DNA of 64,000 nt from AP-15 sp963762575 (GCA_963762575.1 CAVXLL010000016.1:186001-250000); one strand, 5' to 3'. Shown: positions 46,619 to 56,930, counted from the first letter of the stretch. Notes: generated by a model from the letters alone, not told the origin. Translations and numbers: made by a program.

Positions 46619-48673
46619 TCAACCCGATTGCGCCGCTGCCAGGCCGCGCTGCCGCAACAACGCATCGATTGCCGGCTCGCGTCCGCGGAACGCGCAATAA
46701 AGCTCCATCGGATCGCGCGTGTCGCCGGCGCTGTAAATCGATTTGAGGCGCGCAGCGAGCTCGGGATCGAAGGGGTTGGCCGCCGCGGTAAAGGCAGCGA
46801 AACCGTCGGCGTCCAGCACTTCAGCCCAGAGATACGCATAATAGCCGGCGGCATAGCCACCCCCCGCGAAGAGATTCTGGAAGTGCGGCAGACGGTGGCG
46901 CAGCCCGATTTCCTTCGGTACCTCCATACGGTCCAGGAAGTCCCGCTCGAAGCGGGCCGGGTCGAGGGGCTCGGTCGCCGCAACACGGTGCAGATCGAGG
47001 TCCATCAGCGCCGAGGCCGCATACTCCACTGTGGCGAAGCCCTGGTTGAAGTTCCGGGCAGCGAGAAGCCGGCTCAGCAGATCCTCGGGTAGCGGCTCTC
47101 CAGTCCGGTAATGGCGGGCATAGGTCCGCAATGTTTGCGGCACCGACATCCAATGCTCGAAGATCTGGGACGGAAACTCGACGAAATCGCGTCGCACCGC
47201 AGTGCCGGATTGCGAGCGGTACCGCACCCGGCTCAACAATGAATGCAACCCGTGGCCGAATTCGTGAAACAGTGTCTTGGCGTCGTCGAAGCTCAACAGG
47301 GTCGGTTCGCCGGCAGCCAGATCGCCTCGGGCAAAATTGTTGTTGTTGACGACAATCGGCGCTACCGGCTCGTCCGTGTTCTCCTGATCGCGGTAGCGGC
47401 TAGACCAGGCGCCCGATCGCTTGCCGGGCCGGGCAAAATTGTCGTGCAGGAAAATGCCGACATGACTGCCGGCTTCGTCGCGAACCTCCCAGACCCGAAC
47501 ATCGGGATGGTAGGTCGGGAGATCGTCGCGCTCGGCGAAGGTCAGCCCGAAGAGACGGCCGGCCGTGTCGAACGCCGCCTGCACCATGTTGTCGAGTTCG
47601 AAATACGGCTTGGTTTCCGCTTCGTCGAGGTCGTATCGCGTTTGCCGAACCTTCTCGGCGTAGTACCGCCAGTCCCAGGGCTCGATCGCCTCGTTGAGTT
47701 CCTCGGCGCGGGCCATTGCCTCGAGTTCCGCCCGCTCGTCCCGTGCCTTGGCTTTGGCCGGCTCCCAGACCTGCAACAACAACCGCTCGGCCGCCGCGCT
47801 GGTCTTGGCCATCGTGTCGTCGAGGCGGTAATCGGCGAAGTTTTCATAACCGAGCAGCCGCCCCTGCTCGGCGCGCAAGGCCAAAATCTCCCCGATGATC
47901 GGCGCGTTGTCGCTGGCGCCGTTGTGTGCACCGCGCGCGGACCATGCCTCCCATACCGTGCGGCGAAGATCACGGCGGGATGAAAAAGTCAAAAATGACT
48001 CGACCGCGGAGCGGGACAGGGTCAGGGCGTAGCGTCCGCTGATCCCGCGCTCCTCGCCGGCTTGCGCCGCCGCGGCTCGGGCAAATTCGGGGAGTCCGTC
48101 AAGGTCCGTCTCGTCGAGAACCAGCTGCCAATCCCGCTCGTCGTGCAGCACGTGCTGTCCGAAAAGGGTGTGCAGGCTTGCCAGGCGTTCGGAAATCGCA
48201 GCCATGCGCTGCTTCTGTTCGGCTTTCAGCAAAGCGCCGTTACGCACGAAACGGAGGTAATAGCGCTCGATCAGGCGCAACTGGTCAGTGTCCTGCCCGA
48301 GGCTTGCTCGCCGTCGATGAAGATCCGCGATGCGCGCGAACAAATCAGGGTCGAGAGCGATGCGCATGTGGTGCCGGGCGAGCCGCGGCGCGTAGTCTCG
48401 GGCGATCGCCTCCAGGGTGTCATCGGTGTTGCTCGCAGTGAGGTTGAAGAACACCCGGCTCACCCGTTCCAGCAAACGGCCGCCGCGCTCCAATGCCTCG
48501 ATCGTGTCGGCAAAGCTCGGCGCCGCGCCGGGACCCGCAATCGCGGCGATTTCGGCGATCTGCTCCTGCATGCCGCGGTCGAAGGCCGGCGGGAAGTGCT
48601 CCGGCCGAATGCGATCGAACGGCGGCATGCCGAACGGGGTGGTCCAGCCTTCAAAAAACGGGTTTTCGGTCAT
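46619..48673 (-). CDS. M3-family metallopeptidase (oligopeptidase A / dipeptidyl carboxypeptidase)
   Basis: A 684-aa cytoplasmic zinc peptidase that trims peptides. The zinc motif HEFGH is at residues 470–474 (TLFHEFGHGLHSLLS), followed by the conserved RRDFVEFPSQIFEHW and GFATVEYAASALMD segments. Length and architecture match PrlC/Dcp. Which of the two is not settled from sequence alone. The start is the ATG at 48673. Confidence 0.93.
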   Translation of the reverse strand: MTENPFFEGWTTPFGMPPFDRIRPEHFPPAFDRGMQEQIAEIAAIAGPGAAPSFADTIEALERGGRLLERVSRVFFNLTASNTDDTLEAIARDYAPRLARHHMRIALDPDLFARIADLHRRRASLGQDTDQLRLIERYYLRFVRNGALLKAEQKQRMAAISERLASLHTLFGQHVLHDERDWQLVLDETDLDGLPEFARAAAAQAGEERGISGRYALTLSRSAVESFLTFSSRRDLRRTVWEAWSARGAHNGASDNAPIIGEILALRAEQGRLLGYENFADYRLDDTMAKTSAAAERLLLQVWEPAKAKARDERAELEAMARAEELNEAIEPWDWRYYAEKVRQTRYDLDEAETKPYFELDNMVQAAFDTAGRLFGLTFAERDDLPTYHPDVRVWEVRDEAGSHVGIFLHDNFARPGKRSGAWSSRYRDQENTDEPVAPIVVNNNNFARGDLAAGEPTLLSFDDAKTLFHEFGHGLHSLLSRVRYRSQSGTAVRRDFVEFPSQIFEHWMSVPQTLRTYARHYRTGEPLPEDLLSRLLAARNFNQGFATVEYAASALMDLDLHRVAATEPLDPARFERDFLDRMEVPKEIGLRHRLPHFQNLFAGGGYAAGYYAYLWAEVLDADGFAAFTAAANPFDPELAARLKSIYSAGDTRDPMELYCAFRGREPAIDALLRQRGLAAAQSG

Positions 48674-48754
48674 TCGGCTCTATGGGGCGATTCCGCTCGC
48701 CGTCATGTTAGGCGCGGCGGTGGATTGGTCCAGAGAGGACCGGCTAAAAACCTA

Positions 48755-49012
48755 TCAGATCACAAAGGAGCGCGCACCCCGCTCGGTACCGGCGTCCCTG
48801 GCAAGCACCGACGAGAATTCATCGAGCGTGCTGCAGGCCACCATCGGGCCGGCGAAGCTCCGCCCGCGAGATCTGATTTCGACTTTGCGAGCGTAATGCG
48901 CGTCTTCGATGCGCCGATAGGAGTAGCCGCGACTTAATCCGTGATCGGGAGTCCACGAATTGAACGCAAACCCTCCGTCTCTCGTCACAATGGGTCCGAC
49001 AACGACGTGCAT
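48755..49012 (-). CDS. Small hypothetical protein, 85 aa
   Basis: Starts at an ATG with a strong AGAGGAGG site. The product contains GYSYRRIEDAHYARKVEIRS, read in parts, and then a CSTLDEFSSVL helix. It has no membrane segment. No family is recognised. It forms a pair with the small membrane gene 27 bases upstream. Confidence 0.6.
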   Translation of the reverse strand: MHVVVGPIVTRDGGFAFNSWTPDHGLSRGYSYRRIEDAHYARKVEIRSRGRSFAGPMVACSTLDEFSSVLARDAGTERGARSFVI

Positions 49013-49039
49013 CGCGGCCTCCTCTGCGCAACGGCGGCA

Positions 49040-49255
49040 TCAGCTGCGAACATCAGAAGTTTTCGAGGCAGGCGATTGCACCACAGCGCCTGCCGGACCG
49101 TCCGCGATGGCTGCAGCCGGTGTCCGCGGTAGCGGCGGCAGAGTTTTGGCGATCAGAACGGTCAAATCGAGCATGCCCAGGCCGATCGCTATCGCGAGCA
49201 GCCAAGCGTTCAACTCTCCGGCGATCCGGTCGAGGCGGACCAGGTGGTGCTTCAT
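49040..49255 (-). CDS. Small membrane protein, 71 aa
   Basis: One transmembrane helix (about residues 16–36, AWLLAIAIGLGMLDLTVLIA) follows a short basic head (MKHHLVRLDRIAGELN), with a Pro/Ala-rich tail. It is on the same strand as the 85-aa gene and probably cotranscribed. An AT-rich stretch at 49310–49370 upstream could hold the promoter. Confidence 0.55.
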   Translation of the reverse strand: MKHHLVRLDRIAGELNAWLLAIAIGLGMLDLTVLIAKTLPPLPRTPAAAIADGPAGAVVQSPASKTSDVRS

Positions 49256-49408
49256 CCCGCAACCTCGCGCTTATCCCTCGGCTGCGGACAACATAGACCT
49301 GCCATGCTGCGATGCAACATTAAAACTAGTAAACATCTGGTAAAATATGCTTAAAATACGTTTGCGGCGCACGGACAACGCCTGCATCGGTTGAATGGTG
49401 GAGGACGA

Positions 49409-50134
49409 TTATGAGCCGCCATAAACCGGGATCACGGCTCCCCGCGTTGCGCTATTCTCCGGCGAGGCGAGGAAGGTGATCACGTCGGCTAGATCGGCGG
49501 GCGGTACCCAACGCGAATGGTCGGCTTGCGGCATCGCCGCGCGGTTGGCGGGGGTGTCGAGAATTGAGGGGGCAACCGCATTGACCCAGATTTGCTCGTC
49601 GATCAGCTCCTGCGCCAGCGCCTGTGTCAGCGCTGCCACGGCAGATTTGGCGGCAGTATAAGCGGTCATCCCCGCCCCGAGCCGGGGTTCGAGGGCCGGG
49701 CGGGCCGAGACATTGACAATTCGACCCCCCGGCGCGCCGCCTCTACCAGCTGGCTTGCGCGCGCGAAAAGCCGCCACGGCGGCAGCCGAGCACAAAAAGC
49801 ACGAAAGTGCGTTCATTTGGAACTGAGCCGTGAAATCCGCCCCAGAAACTTCCGCGATCGGCGCCATTGCGAAGCCTCCAGCGAGGTGAACGGAGGCCCA
49901 GAGTGGCGGAAGAGCATCGTAGAACCGCTTGACCGCAGCCTCATCTGCGACATCGATCTGATGAACGATATGTACCCCGGCATCGGCCGTGAACGGAAAA
50001 CCCTCGAGTTCGGCGGCTATCAGGTTCGGGATATGACAGACCGCGTTTGCGGCGCGCAATGCGCCAACGACGGCGCGGCCGAGCGCTCCTGTCCCGCCGG
50101 TCACGACAACGTGGCTGCCTGTGAAATCAACCAT
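49409..50134 (-). CDS. Short-chain dehydrogenase/reductase
   Basis: A 241-aa SDR with VVTGGTGALGRAVVGAL, an atypical HLAGGFAM in place of NNAG, and a YTAAKSA catalytic motif. The modified NNAG segment, shared with SDRs resembling dihydropteridine reductase, makes the substrate hard to guess. The ATG at 50134 follows GAGGAG. Confidence 0.88.
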   Translation of the reverse strand: MVDFTGSHVVVTGGTGALGRAVVGALRAANAVCHIPNLIAAELEGFPFTADAGVHIVHQIDVADEAAVKRFYDALPPLWASVHLAGGFAMAPIAEVSGADFTAQFQMNALSCFLCSAAAVAAFRARKPAGRGGAPGGRIVNVSARPALEPRLGAGMTAYTAAKSAVAALTQALAQELIDEQIWVNAVAPSILDTPANRAAMPQADHSRWVPPADLADVITFLASPENSATRGAVIPVYGGS

Positions 50135-50200
50135 GGGGGCTCCTCGGATCTAGCTTGGTTCAGGGGGTTCATGAGCCCCGGCAAGGGTCGCGTTCCGCCG

Positions 50201-51184
50201 TCACTCGATATGGATGCCGGCCTCTTTGGCAACCCGCCGCCAGCGCGCAATTTCCTCATGGATCAGCGAAACCAGCGTCGATGGCGGGCCGCCTACGGCC
50301 TCGCCGCCGATGTCGGCAAAACGCTTCTCGACCTGTGGTTGGTGAACGATGCGATCAAGTTCGGCGTTGAGCCGCGTAACCACCGGTGCTGGAGTGCCCG
50401 TCGGCGCCAGGACCCCGAACCAATCCACCGCGGAAAAGCCCGGGAGCGTCTCGGAGATGGTTGGCAGTTCGGGCATGGCCGGGGCCGCATGCCGGCCGCT
50501 GACCGCGAGCGCGCGCAGCCGGCCGTCTTGCACCATCGGCAGCGCTGCGAGGATCGGCGCCATCATGACCTGCGCCTCGCCCTTCGCAACCGCCTGCAAG
50601 GCGGCAGCCCCGCCCTCGTAAGTGACTTGGCCGACGCTGATGCCGGCGGTCAGTCGGAACAGCTCGAAGGCCAATTGGGTCGGGCCGCCGAGCCCGCCAG
50701 TAGCATAGTTGAGCGCGCCGGGGTGGCTCCTGGCGTAGCCGATCAGCTCCTCCACGGATTCGACCGGCAGCGCCGGATTAACGACGAGCAGGTACTGTGC
50801 GGTAACCAGCAGCGACACTGGAGCGAACGCCTTCTCCGTATCGAAAGGCAATACTGAGTAGGTGCCGGGGTGGATGACGAGGGAGCTGCTGGCCAGCAGC
50901 AGCGTGTAGCCATCGGGCGGAGCTGTGGCGACGAAGTCGCTGCCGACAATCCCATCGGCTCCGCTGCGGTTTTCTATGATGACCTTCTGTTCGAGACGCT
51001 GGCCGAGTTCCGGGCCTACGATATCCGCCACCACGCCAACGGGCCCCCCGGTCGGAAACGGCACGATGATGCGAATAGGTCGGTCCGGGTAGCTCGCTGC
51101 GCCGGCGCCGTCGGAAAACCCGAAAATTTGAACCAGCAAGGCTAGCCAGATCGACGCCTTCATGAGCTTTCTTCCGACGTTCAT
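50201..51184 (-). CDS. Bug/TctC-family tripartite tricarboxylate receptor
   Basis: A 327-aa periplasmic binding protein with a signal peptide (about residues 8–30, cleavage near GAGAA) and Bug hallmarks: YPDRPIRIIVPFPTGGP, VVADIVGPEL, ENRSGADGIVGSD and ATAPPDGYTLLL. It binds small carboxylates. The TctA/TctB permease genes are not nearby, as is common for Bug proteins. Confidence 0.93.
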   Translation of the reverse strand: MNVGRKLMKASIWLALLVQIFGFSDGAGAASYPDRPIRIIVPFPTGGPVGVVADIVGPELGQRLEQKVIIENRSGADGIVGSDFVATAPPDGYTLLLASSSLVIHPGTYSVLPFDTEKAFAPVSLLVTAQYLLVVNPALPVESVEELIGYARSHPGALNYATGGLGGPTQLAFELFRLTAGISVGQVTYEGGAAALQAVAKGEAQVMMAPILAALPMVQDGRLRALAVSGRHAAPAMPELPTISETLPGFSAVDWFGVLAPTGTPAPVVTRLNAELDRIVHQPQVEKRFADIGGEAVGGPPSTLVSLIHEEIARWRRVAKEAGIHIE

Positions 51185-51226
51185 GCACGGGTCATCAGAA
51201 GATCTGGCTCTGGGGCCGCGAGATTT

Positions 51227-52720
51227 TTAGAAGTCAAAGGCGTAGATGCGACCGTCGGCTCCGACATAGAGCCGGTCACCGGCGGCCAGTAAAGTCTGGA
51301 AGTGTCGCAGCCCGGTCATCGCATTCCCGGGGCCCCCGCCGGTGAATAGCGGCTCACCGGTGTCGCCTCGATAGCCGTGGAGTAGCCCGTCGCCCTCGGC
51401 GCCGACGATCCAGACCATCGGGTTCGCGTGGCCGTCGGTCGTCGTCACGATCGGCGAGCCCTCTCCCTTGAACGCGCCGCACCAAGCTGTATCGAGCGAG
51501 GGCGGGGAGCCGGTTCGGATATGCAACACGGTCAGGTTGTTGCCACCTCGGCCGGTTGGGCAATTCGCCCCTGGACCTTGGAACGCGACCAATACACCGT
51601 CGGCAGCGGGATAGGCTGCCGGCGCGGTGCGGATCGGGCGGGTCGACACAGGTTCGGAAACCAGGCTGCCTCCGATGCCGCCGAGATTGTTGCCGTCGAG
51701 AAGATGGGCGCGCGCATCCTTGCCGAGCGCCAGGACAAGCAATTTGGGGCCGCTGGTTGACGGCATATTTAATGGCAGCGGGTTGCTGCCTCCGAGATCG
51801 GCGTCCCGGTCGTCGAGCGCCCGCCAGTCCGACGGGGTGAAAAAATCCTGCGGCCGGTCTTCATGGCGCAGATCGGACATCAGCCGGATCACCGCTTCGC
51901 CGTCGCTCCATGTGCTCGTGCCAATGGTGTTGCCGGTGGCGACGAAGAGGGCGTGTCCGTCACTGCTGATACCGCCCGGCGCCCAGATGCCGCCGCCCCG
52001 CTCGCGGGTGCTCCAACTGACGATGTCCCGCGGGTCCCGTAGCGTGATGCCGAGCACCCAGCCATGATAATCGCCGCAATCGCCGTAATGCCCGCCGTAA
52101 GGCACATAGACCCTCCCGTCGAGAATGGTGAGGGCGCCGCGCTGGTTCTGGAACCGGGTATTGAAATGCTGTCCGCGGGCGGCCAGCGCCTCGGCAACCT
52201 CGATCGGCCACCCCGGCAATGGCGCGCCGTCTTTCAGGGACAAGGCGAAAACCCGATGGTGCGCGCCCGACGCGTCACCGATCATCGCATCGAGATAGAC
52301 CGCCTGCGTCGTTTCGTCGATGACCGGAGTGCCGGTGATCCCCAGCGGGTCGATGTTGCCGCAAGGCTGCGTCGACAACGGGACCGGCCGGCCCAAGGAC
52401 CGAGTTCACACCTCGTTACCCGACCGTGCGTCGATGGCGTGAACGTCGTCGCTCTCGGTGGCGACGATCAGCATTCCCGTCGCCGACCCCGGCTGCTGCC
52501 AATAGAGCGGCTGGGCGTAGAGATGACCAGGAAATTCCGGGTGAAAGCTCGGGTCGAGATGCAGCGAACGCGCGCGCTCGAAGGTCAGCGCGGGTACGAT
52601 GAAGTTGCCGCTGCGGTCGGGGTTGCCGTGATAAGCGAGAACGGATTGCGCGTGACAATGGCCGGCGATCGCCAGCGCCGGCAACAATGTGCTCAACCAC
52701 ACGATCAATCGCTGGGTCAT
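51227..52720 (-). pseudogene. Secreted PQQ-like beta-propeller protein with an in-frame TGA
   Basis: A signal peptide (MTQRLIVWLSTLLPALAIAG) is followed by propeller-type sequence (YHGNPDRSGNFIVPALT, TESDDVHAIDARSGNEV). A TGA at 52406–52408 then interrupts the frame, and the same frame continues without shift (TRSLGRPVPL) to 51227. In PQQ/BamB-like propellers that position is usually Trp (NEVW), so TGG to TGA is the simplest change. The downstream 390 codons look fully conserved. It is either a nonsense mutation or a base-call error. Confidence 0.78.
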
Positions 52721-52765
52721 TCGATTCCGGTAGTGCTGCACGAGGCCTCGCTCTATAGGGGTGGT

Positions 52766-53545
52766 CTAGCGGCGCGACATCAAGGCGGCGGTTGCCGGCA
52801 GAGTCAGCGAGTGCGGCGCGTATCGGCCGCCGAGCGCCAGAATTCGGTTCAGCATTCCCGTGATCACGACCCGGCGGCCGGCGCGCAAGGCCCGATAGCC
52901 GATGCGCGCCACTTCCGCCGCACTCATCGCCGGCTGCAGGGCGATCTCGTTCGCGCCGGCCGCCTTGAAGAAATTTGTCGCGGTGGCGCCGGGACACAAT
53001 GTCGTCACCGTGACGCCGGTGCGGCGCAGGTCGTAGGCGAGCGCCTCACCCAGGCTCAGCACATAGGCCTTCGTTGCGAAATAGACCGCCATCCGGGGGC
53101 CCGGCTGGAAGCTCGCGGTCGAGGCCACCAGCAACACCCTGCCGCGGCGCCGCGCCACCATCCCCGGCACTACCAACCGGGTCAGCTCGGTCAATCCCAC
53201 GACATTGATCATCACCATGTCGCTGACCCGCTGCGGGTCCATCTGATCGAACCGGCCTACGCCTCCGAGGCCCGCGTTGTTCACCAGCACGTCAATTTGC
53301 AAGCCGCGAGCCTCGAGCGTGCCGACCAGCTCCGCGGCAGCTCCGGGCTTGGCAAGATCGGCGGCAATGACGACCGAGGTCGCGCCGTATGTCTCCAGTT
53401 CGGCCGCGAGCGCCTCCATTGCCGGTACGGTACGCGCGGTGAGCACGAGATCGTGGCCGTCCTTCGCCAGCTCTCGGGCGAGATCGATGCCGATGCCGCT
53501 CGAAGCTCCGGTAACCAGCGCCAGGGGGCGGGTTGGGCCGGCCAT
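52766..53545 (-). CDS. Short-chain dehydrogenase/reductase (DltE-like)
   Basis: A 259-aa SDR with ALVTGASSGIGIDLAREL, DVLVNNAGLGG, and the catalytic Ser and YFATK motifs. The C-terminal ALRAGRRVVITGMLNRI segment is typical of the DltE/YqjQ-like branch. The start is the ATG at 53545 with GGAGGG. It is 14 bases behind the amidohydrolase gene. Confidence 0.9.
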   Translation of the reverse strand: MAGPTRPLALVTGASSGIGIDLARELAKDGHDLVLTARTVPAMEALAAELETYGATSVVIAADLAKPGAAAELVGTLEARGLQIDVLVNNAGLGGVGRFDQMDPQRVSDMVMINVVGLTELTRLVVPGMVARRRGRVLLVASTASFQPGPRMAVYFATKAYVLSLGEALAYDLRRTGVTVTTLCPGATATNFFKAAGANEIALQPAMSAAEVARIGYRALRAGRRVVITGMLNRILALGGRYAPHSLTLPATAALMSRR

Positions 53546-53559
53546 GCTCGATCCCTCCG

Positions 53560-54813
53560 TTACAACTTTCCGGCCGCCCCAGCGTTGAGCATCCGGTTCG
53601 CCGCGATCTTGCCGCCTTTGAGTACAAGCGCGATGCGCTCGGGGTTCTGCAGGATCGTCACGTCGCCGAGCGGATCCCCGGCGACGACGATCAGGTCGGC
53701 GAGCTTGCCCTTTTGGACCGTCCCGAACTCGCGCTCGCGGCCGAGGCATTCGGCGGCCCATCCGGTCGCCGCCTGCAATGCCTGGAGCGGGGTCAGACCG
53801 GCTTTGACGAGGCACTCGATTTCGAGCGCGTTCTGCGGGTGACCGTGGCCGCCGGCATCGGTTCCGGCGGCGATCTTGACACCGGCGGCCAAGGCCCGGC
53901 GAAGGCTCTCGATATGGTGCTCCCGCAGTTGGTGCGCCCGCTCGCGGATGTGCGGCAGCGGCGACTTGCGGTGGAAATCGTAGACCGCAAAGGTCGGCAC
54001 GAAGAAGATCCCGCGCTCCGCCATTGCATCGAGCAGCTCGGGCTCCTCGTCGAGGTAGCAGCCGTGCTCGATCGAATCGGCGCCGGCCTCGACCGCGATG
54101 CGCAAGCCCCGGCCACCGAGCGCGTGACACATGACGCGGCGGTCGAGCGCATGCGCTTCCTCGGTCAGCGCCTGCATTTCGTCGAGATTGAAGGCGCCGT
54201 CCCGCGGCCCGTGCTCGGGGCGCGAGCTGGCCCCACCGGTCGTGGCGCATTTAATGACATCCGCGCCGGCCCGCACGACCCGGCGAACCGTCGGGCGGAC
54301 ATCTTCGAGGCTGTTGACGACCCCGTCGGGCAGCAACGGGTCATGCGGCACACAGCAGGAAAATCCCGACGGGCTGACGCGGTCGCCGATCCCGCCGATC
54401 GGCGAGATGATGCACAGTGAGACGACGAGCCGCGGCCCTGAGATCAACCCCTCGTCAATCGCCCGCTTGAACCCGGCATCCAGACCGGCGGCGTCACGCA
54501 CCGCGGTGTATCCCATCGCCAAGGTCTGCTTCAGGACCTTGGCGGTCCGCAAGGTCCGGGTGCTCTGCGGCTCGTCGATGCCCCAGCGCCGCGCCAGATC
54601 GTAGCCGTGCATCGCCAGGTGGTCGTGGCAGTCGATCAGGCCGGGCAGGATCGTCATGCCGGAGACATCGATGATCTCGGCATCCTGCGGCCATTCGGCG
54701 ACGGGCTTCGTGGTGACGGCCTCGATCCGCCCATCGCGGGTCACGACCGTCGCGCCCGGCTGCGGCCCGGCGCCGGTTCCGTCGATCAGCCTTCCGCCCT
54801 TCAGCACCTTCAT
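53560..54813 (-). CDS. Metal-dependent amidohydrolase (imidazolonepropionase/prolidase-like)
   Basis: A 417-aa TIM-barrel amidohydrolase. Metal ligands are visible in GLIDCHDHLAMHG, the carboxylated Lys region in DVIKCATTGGASS, His in MCHALGG and DSIEHGCYLD, and the final Asp in AAGTDAGGHGHP. N- and C-terminal beta strands form the composite domain (LIDGTG; KLADLIVVAGDPLGD). It probably cleaves an amide or peptide-like substrate. The start is the ATG at 54813. Confidence 0.9.
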   Translation of the reverse strand: MKVLKGGRLIDGTGAGPQPGATVVTRDGRIEAVTTKPVAEWPQDAEIIDVSGMTILPGLIDCHDHLAMHGYDLARRWGIDEPQSTRTLRTAKVLKQTLAMGYTAVRDAAGLDAGFKRAIDEGLISGPRLVVSLCIISPIGGIGDRVSPSGFSCCVPHDPLLPDGVVNSLEDVRPTVRRVVRAGADVIKCATTGGASSRPEHGPRDGAFNLDEMQALTEEAHALDRRVMCHALGGRGLRIAVEAGADSIEHGCYLDEEPELLDAMAERGIFFVPTFAVYDFHRKSPLPHIRERAHQLREHHIESLRRALAAGVKIAAGTDAGGHGHPQNALEIECLVKAGLTPLQALQAATGWAAECLGREREFGTVQKGKLADLIVVAGDPLGDVTILQNPERIALVLKGGKIAANRMLNAGAAGKL

Positions 54814-54986
54814 CTCAGCGCTCCTCCCACATGCCGTCGACGATCCCAAATCGTGAGCCGATCCACAATCGAGAACGTAACGGAAACATGAAGAAGCGTG
54901 GCGGCGGACTCTCCGGCGTGGCAATCCAGCAGCGCGATGCGACATCCGGGCTATCGACTCGAGATTGCAAAAAAATGGAGAGGACC

Positions 54987-55319
54987 ATGAAGGCAAACCA
55001 GACAGTTATCAGCCGGTTTGGGCAGATCGGCAAAGGCGTCGCGCTGGCTGGTGCCGTCGGCGCGCTGTCCTTGGCGACGCCCGCACCGGCACATGCCGGA
55101 GGGAATGGCGCCGGAGCGGCAATCGGGCTCGGCATCCTCGGCGGCGTGATCGCCGGCGCGGCGATCGCCTCTACGACCCCGCCGGCCTACGGCTACGGCC
55201 CTCCGCCAGCCTCGGCCTACTATTACCCGCAGCCCTACCAGAGCTATTACGGCCCATCACCCACCGATTATTATCCCGGATCGCAGCCCTATTATTACGG
55301 CTGGACCCCCTATCGATAG
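54987..55319 (+). CDS. Secreted Gly/Tyr/Pro-rich protein
   Basis: A 110-aa product with a long signal peptide (to about residue 38, APAHA). A glycine-zipper-like helix (GAGAAIGLGILGGVIAGAAI) follows, then a Tyr/Pro-rich tail (YYYPQPYQSYYGP). The pattern is common in rhizobial small envelope proteins. The ATG at 54987 follows GGAGAGG. Confidence 0.75.
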   Translation: MKANQTVISRFGQIGKGVALAGAVGALSLATPAPAHAGGNGAGAAIGLGILGGVIAGAAIASTTPPAYGYGPPPASAYYYPQPYQSYYGPSPTDYYPGSQPYYYGWTPYR

Positions 55320-55439
55320 AACTCGGCGAATAGGCAACTATCCCGTTGAGAAAGCCCGATGACTCATGTAGATTGTGACGGCGAACGCGACGGCTCTCCC
55401 GCCGTTGAGGCTGAAGGGCCTTCTAGGGCGGGGCGCTCG

Positions 55440-56169
55440 TCAGTCGTCAAACAGCTTGATGATCAACTCCGCAAAGCTCGCGAACTCGTACAGCGCGTCA
55501 ATGAGCGGTTTTCTTACAGCGATCCCCGGTTCATCGATCGTTACCGTGAAGGAGCGTGTTACTTGGGGCTCAGGCGCGCCTTTGGGGATGAGCGCCAGTT
55601 GGGTTTCGTTGTGGCCGCGTATCCAGCCGGTCGCACGCCGCTGAATAGAAACACCTCGGACCCTGAACATTGCTGGGGTTGGCTCTACTCCAAGCAGCCG
55701 ACGATGTTTGCGCATGATGTCGAGCTGATGGAGGGACCACAGAAGTTCGTTCCCGCCGCGATATGGGTTCAGCGATTTGATGATCTGTCGGTCGATAGCG
55801 GAAAGCCACAGCCACTTTTTGCTTTCGAGACCTTCGAGTGGATCGATAAAGTCATGGAGAGAGCGAAAAATCGGGAAGTGGGCTTCGGGGTTATCCGACA
55901 CGCGGTTGCGCGCACACAGTGCGCTGGCGAGGATATCAAGGCTGCTGCGGATCGTGTTGATGTAAGCACCGACCTCGACGTGGAACGCGAGAGGGAAAGG
56001 TTCTTTCTCGACCACTACAATGACATTGCTCGGACTCTGCGGATCAGGGTCTTTAACAGCCACTTCGAGGTTGAGTTGGAGCCAGAAAATGATCCGCGAA
56101 CTTCAGGGATGGGAGTTGGGCTTCGGCCCAGTCAACGCTTGCCTGAGCGTGTAGGAGATCGGTGCGCAT
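55440..56169 (-). pseudogene. Conserved hypothetical protein, one frameshift near the 5' end
   Basis: The main part (207 codons from 56063) has a recognisable but unnamed domain: VIVVVEKEPFPLAFHVEVGAY, then INTIRSSLDILASALCARN, which is a helical hairpin often seen in conserved proteins of unknown function. The expected head (MRTDLLHAQASVDWAEAQL) is in another frame from an ATG at 56169, so a one-base indel near 56100 is likely. It is more AT-rich than the genes to the left. No function is assigned. Confidence 0.65.
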
Positions 56170-56175
56170 TGTATA

Positions 56176-56703
56176 TCATTTGCTCTCACGCAGCCGCTCG
56201 TAGCTTCCGCTGAAGCGCTCTTGAAGCCGTCTAAGGGCTGTCTCAAGCGCTTCACGCGAATGCGCGTGCTGATCAAGGTAATGCAATTTTGCGATATCTT
56301 TCGCGCTCAGCGCATTACGCGCGATGCAATATTGAATTGCCGAGTTTCCTAGCGCGAAAGCCCTGAGGAATTCATCGGTCTCTCGAACGATATTCGTGCC
56401 CATTACCGCGCTGATGTCGCGAGTGAGCGGCACTATCTGCAAAATCGCCGGCGGGTTTATGAATGGCGTGCGCAAGGCCGCAGAGATTGCCTCCTGAGCA
56501 TCACGCCGCGGTGTTCCTGTCTCCGAGAAAGAGTTTTCAAGGTCGGCGAGTTTTTGGGCCAACATTGCATTCGGTTCCCCGAGAGCGGCCATCAGGACTG
56601 CGTAGCGCTGCGCATCGGCTCTGGCGTGTAAAGACGTGCCGCCAAATGCTATTGCGACAATGGCGAAGACTAGCCATTTGCGCGTTCCGCTAATGCCGAT
56701 CAT
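56176..56703 (-). CDS. Secreted alpha-helical hypothetical protein
   Basis: A 175-aa protein with a signal peptide (WLVFAIVAIAFGGTSLHARA) and a helical mature part with no cysteine pair or known motif. Its start overlaps the end of the 76-aa gene by four bases. It belongs to a run of small reverse-strand genes. Confidence 0.7.
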   Translation of the reverse strand: MIGISGTRKWLVFAIVAIAFGGTSLHARADAQRYAVLMAALGEPNAMLAQKLADLENSFSETGTPRRDAQEAISAALRTPFINPPAILQIVPLTRDISAVMGTNIVRETDEFLRAFALGNSAIQYCIARNALSAKDIAKLHYLDQHAHSREALETALRRLQERFSGSYERLRESK

Positions 56704-56930
56704 TGCCTTGTTCCTGTCGGCTTTGATTTTACGATCGTGAGCGCCTTCCCTATAGATTCGAACAGGTCTGCTGCGTGAGGAGCCGGCAATGTTACGACAA
56801 TTGGCGATTGAGTCTCAGCCTCAAACCGAAGAACGATCATCTGGGTGCCGGGGTCGCATTCACATTGAAACGATACGATTTGAGCCGCCCTATCCGACGA
56901 TACGTTCTGGGGTGCCGTCGTCGTGATCAA
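56700..56930 (-). CDS. Small beta–beta–alpha protein, 76 aa
   Basis: The second half reads MIVLRFEAETQSPIVVTLP, then AADLFESIGKAL: two strands and an amphipathic helix. The TTG start overlaps the upstream 68-aa gene by 41 bases. The same layout appears in that neighbour, so they look like diverged paralogues. Function unknown. Confidence 0.55.
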   Translation of the reverse strand: MITTTAPQNVSSDRAAQIVSFQCECDPGTQMIVLRFEAETQSPIVVTLPAPHAADLFESIGKALTIVKSKPTGTRQ

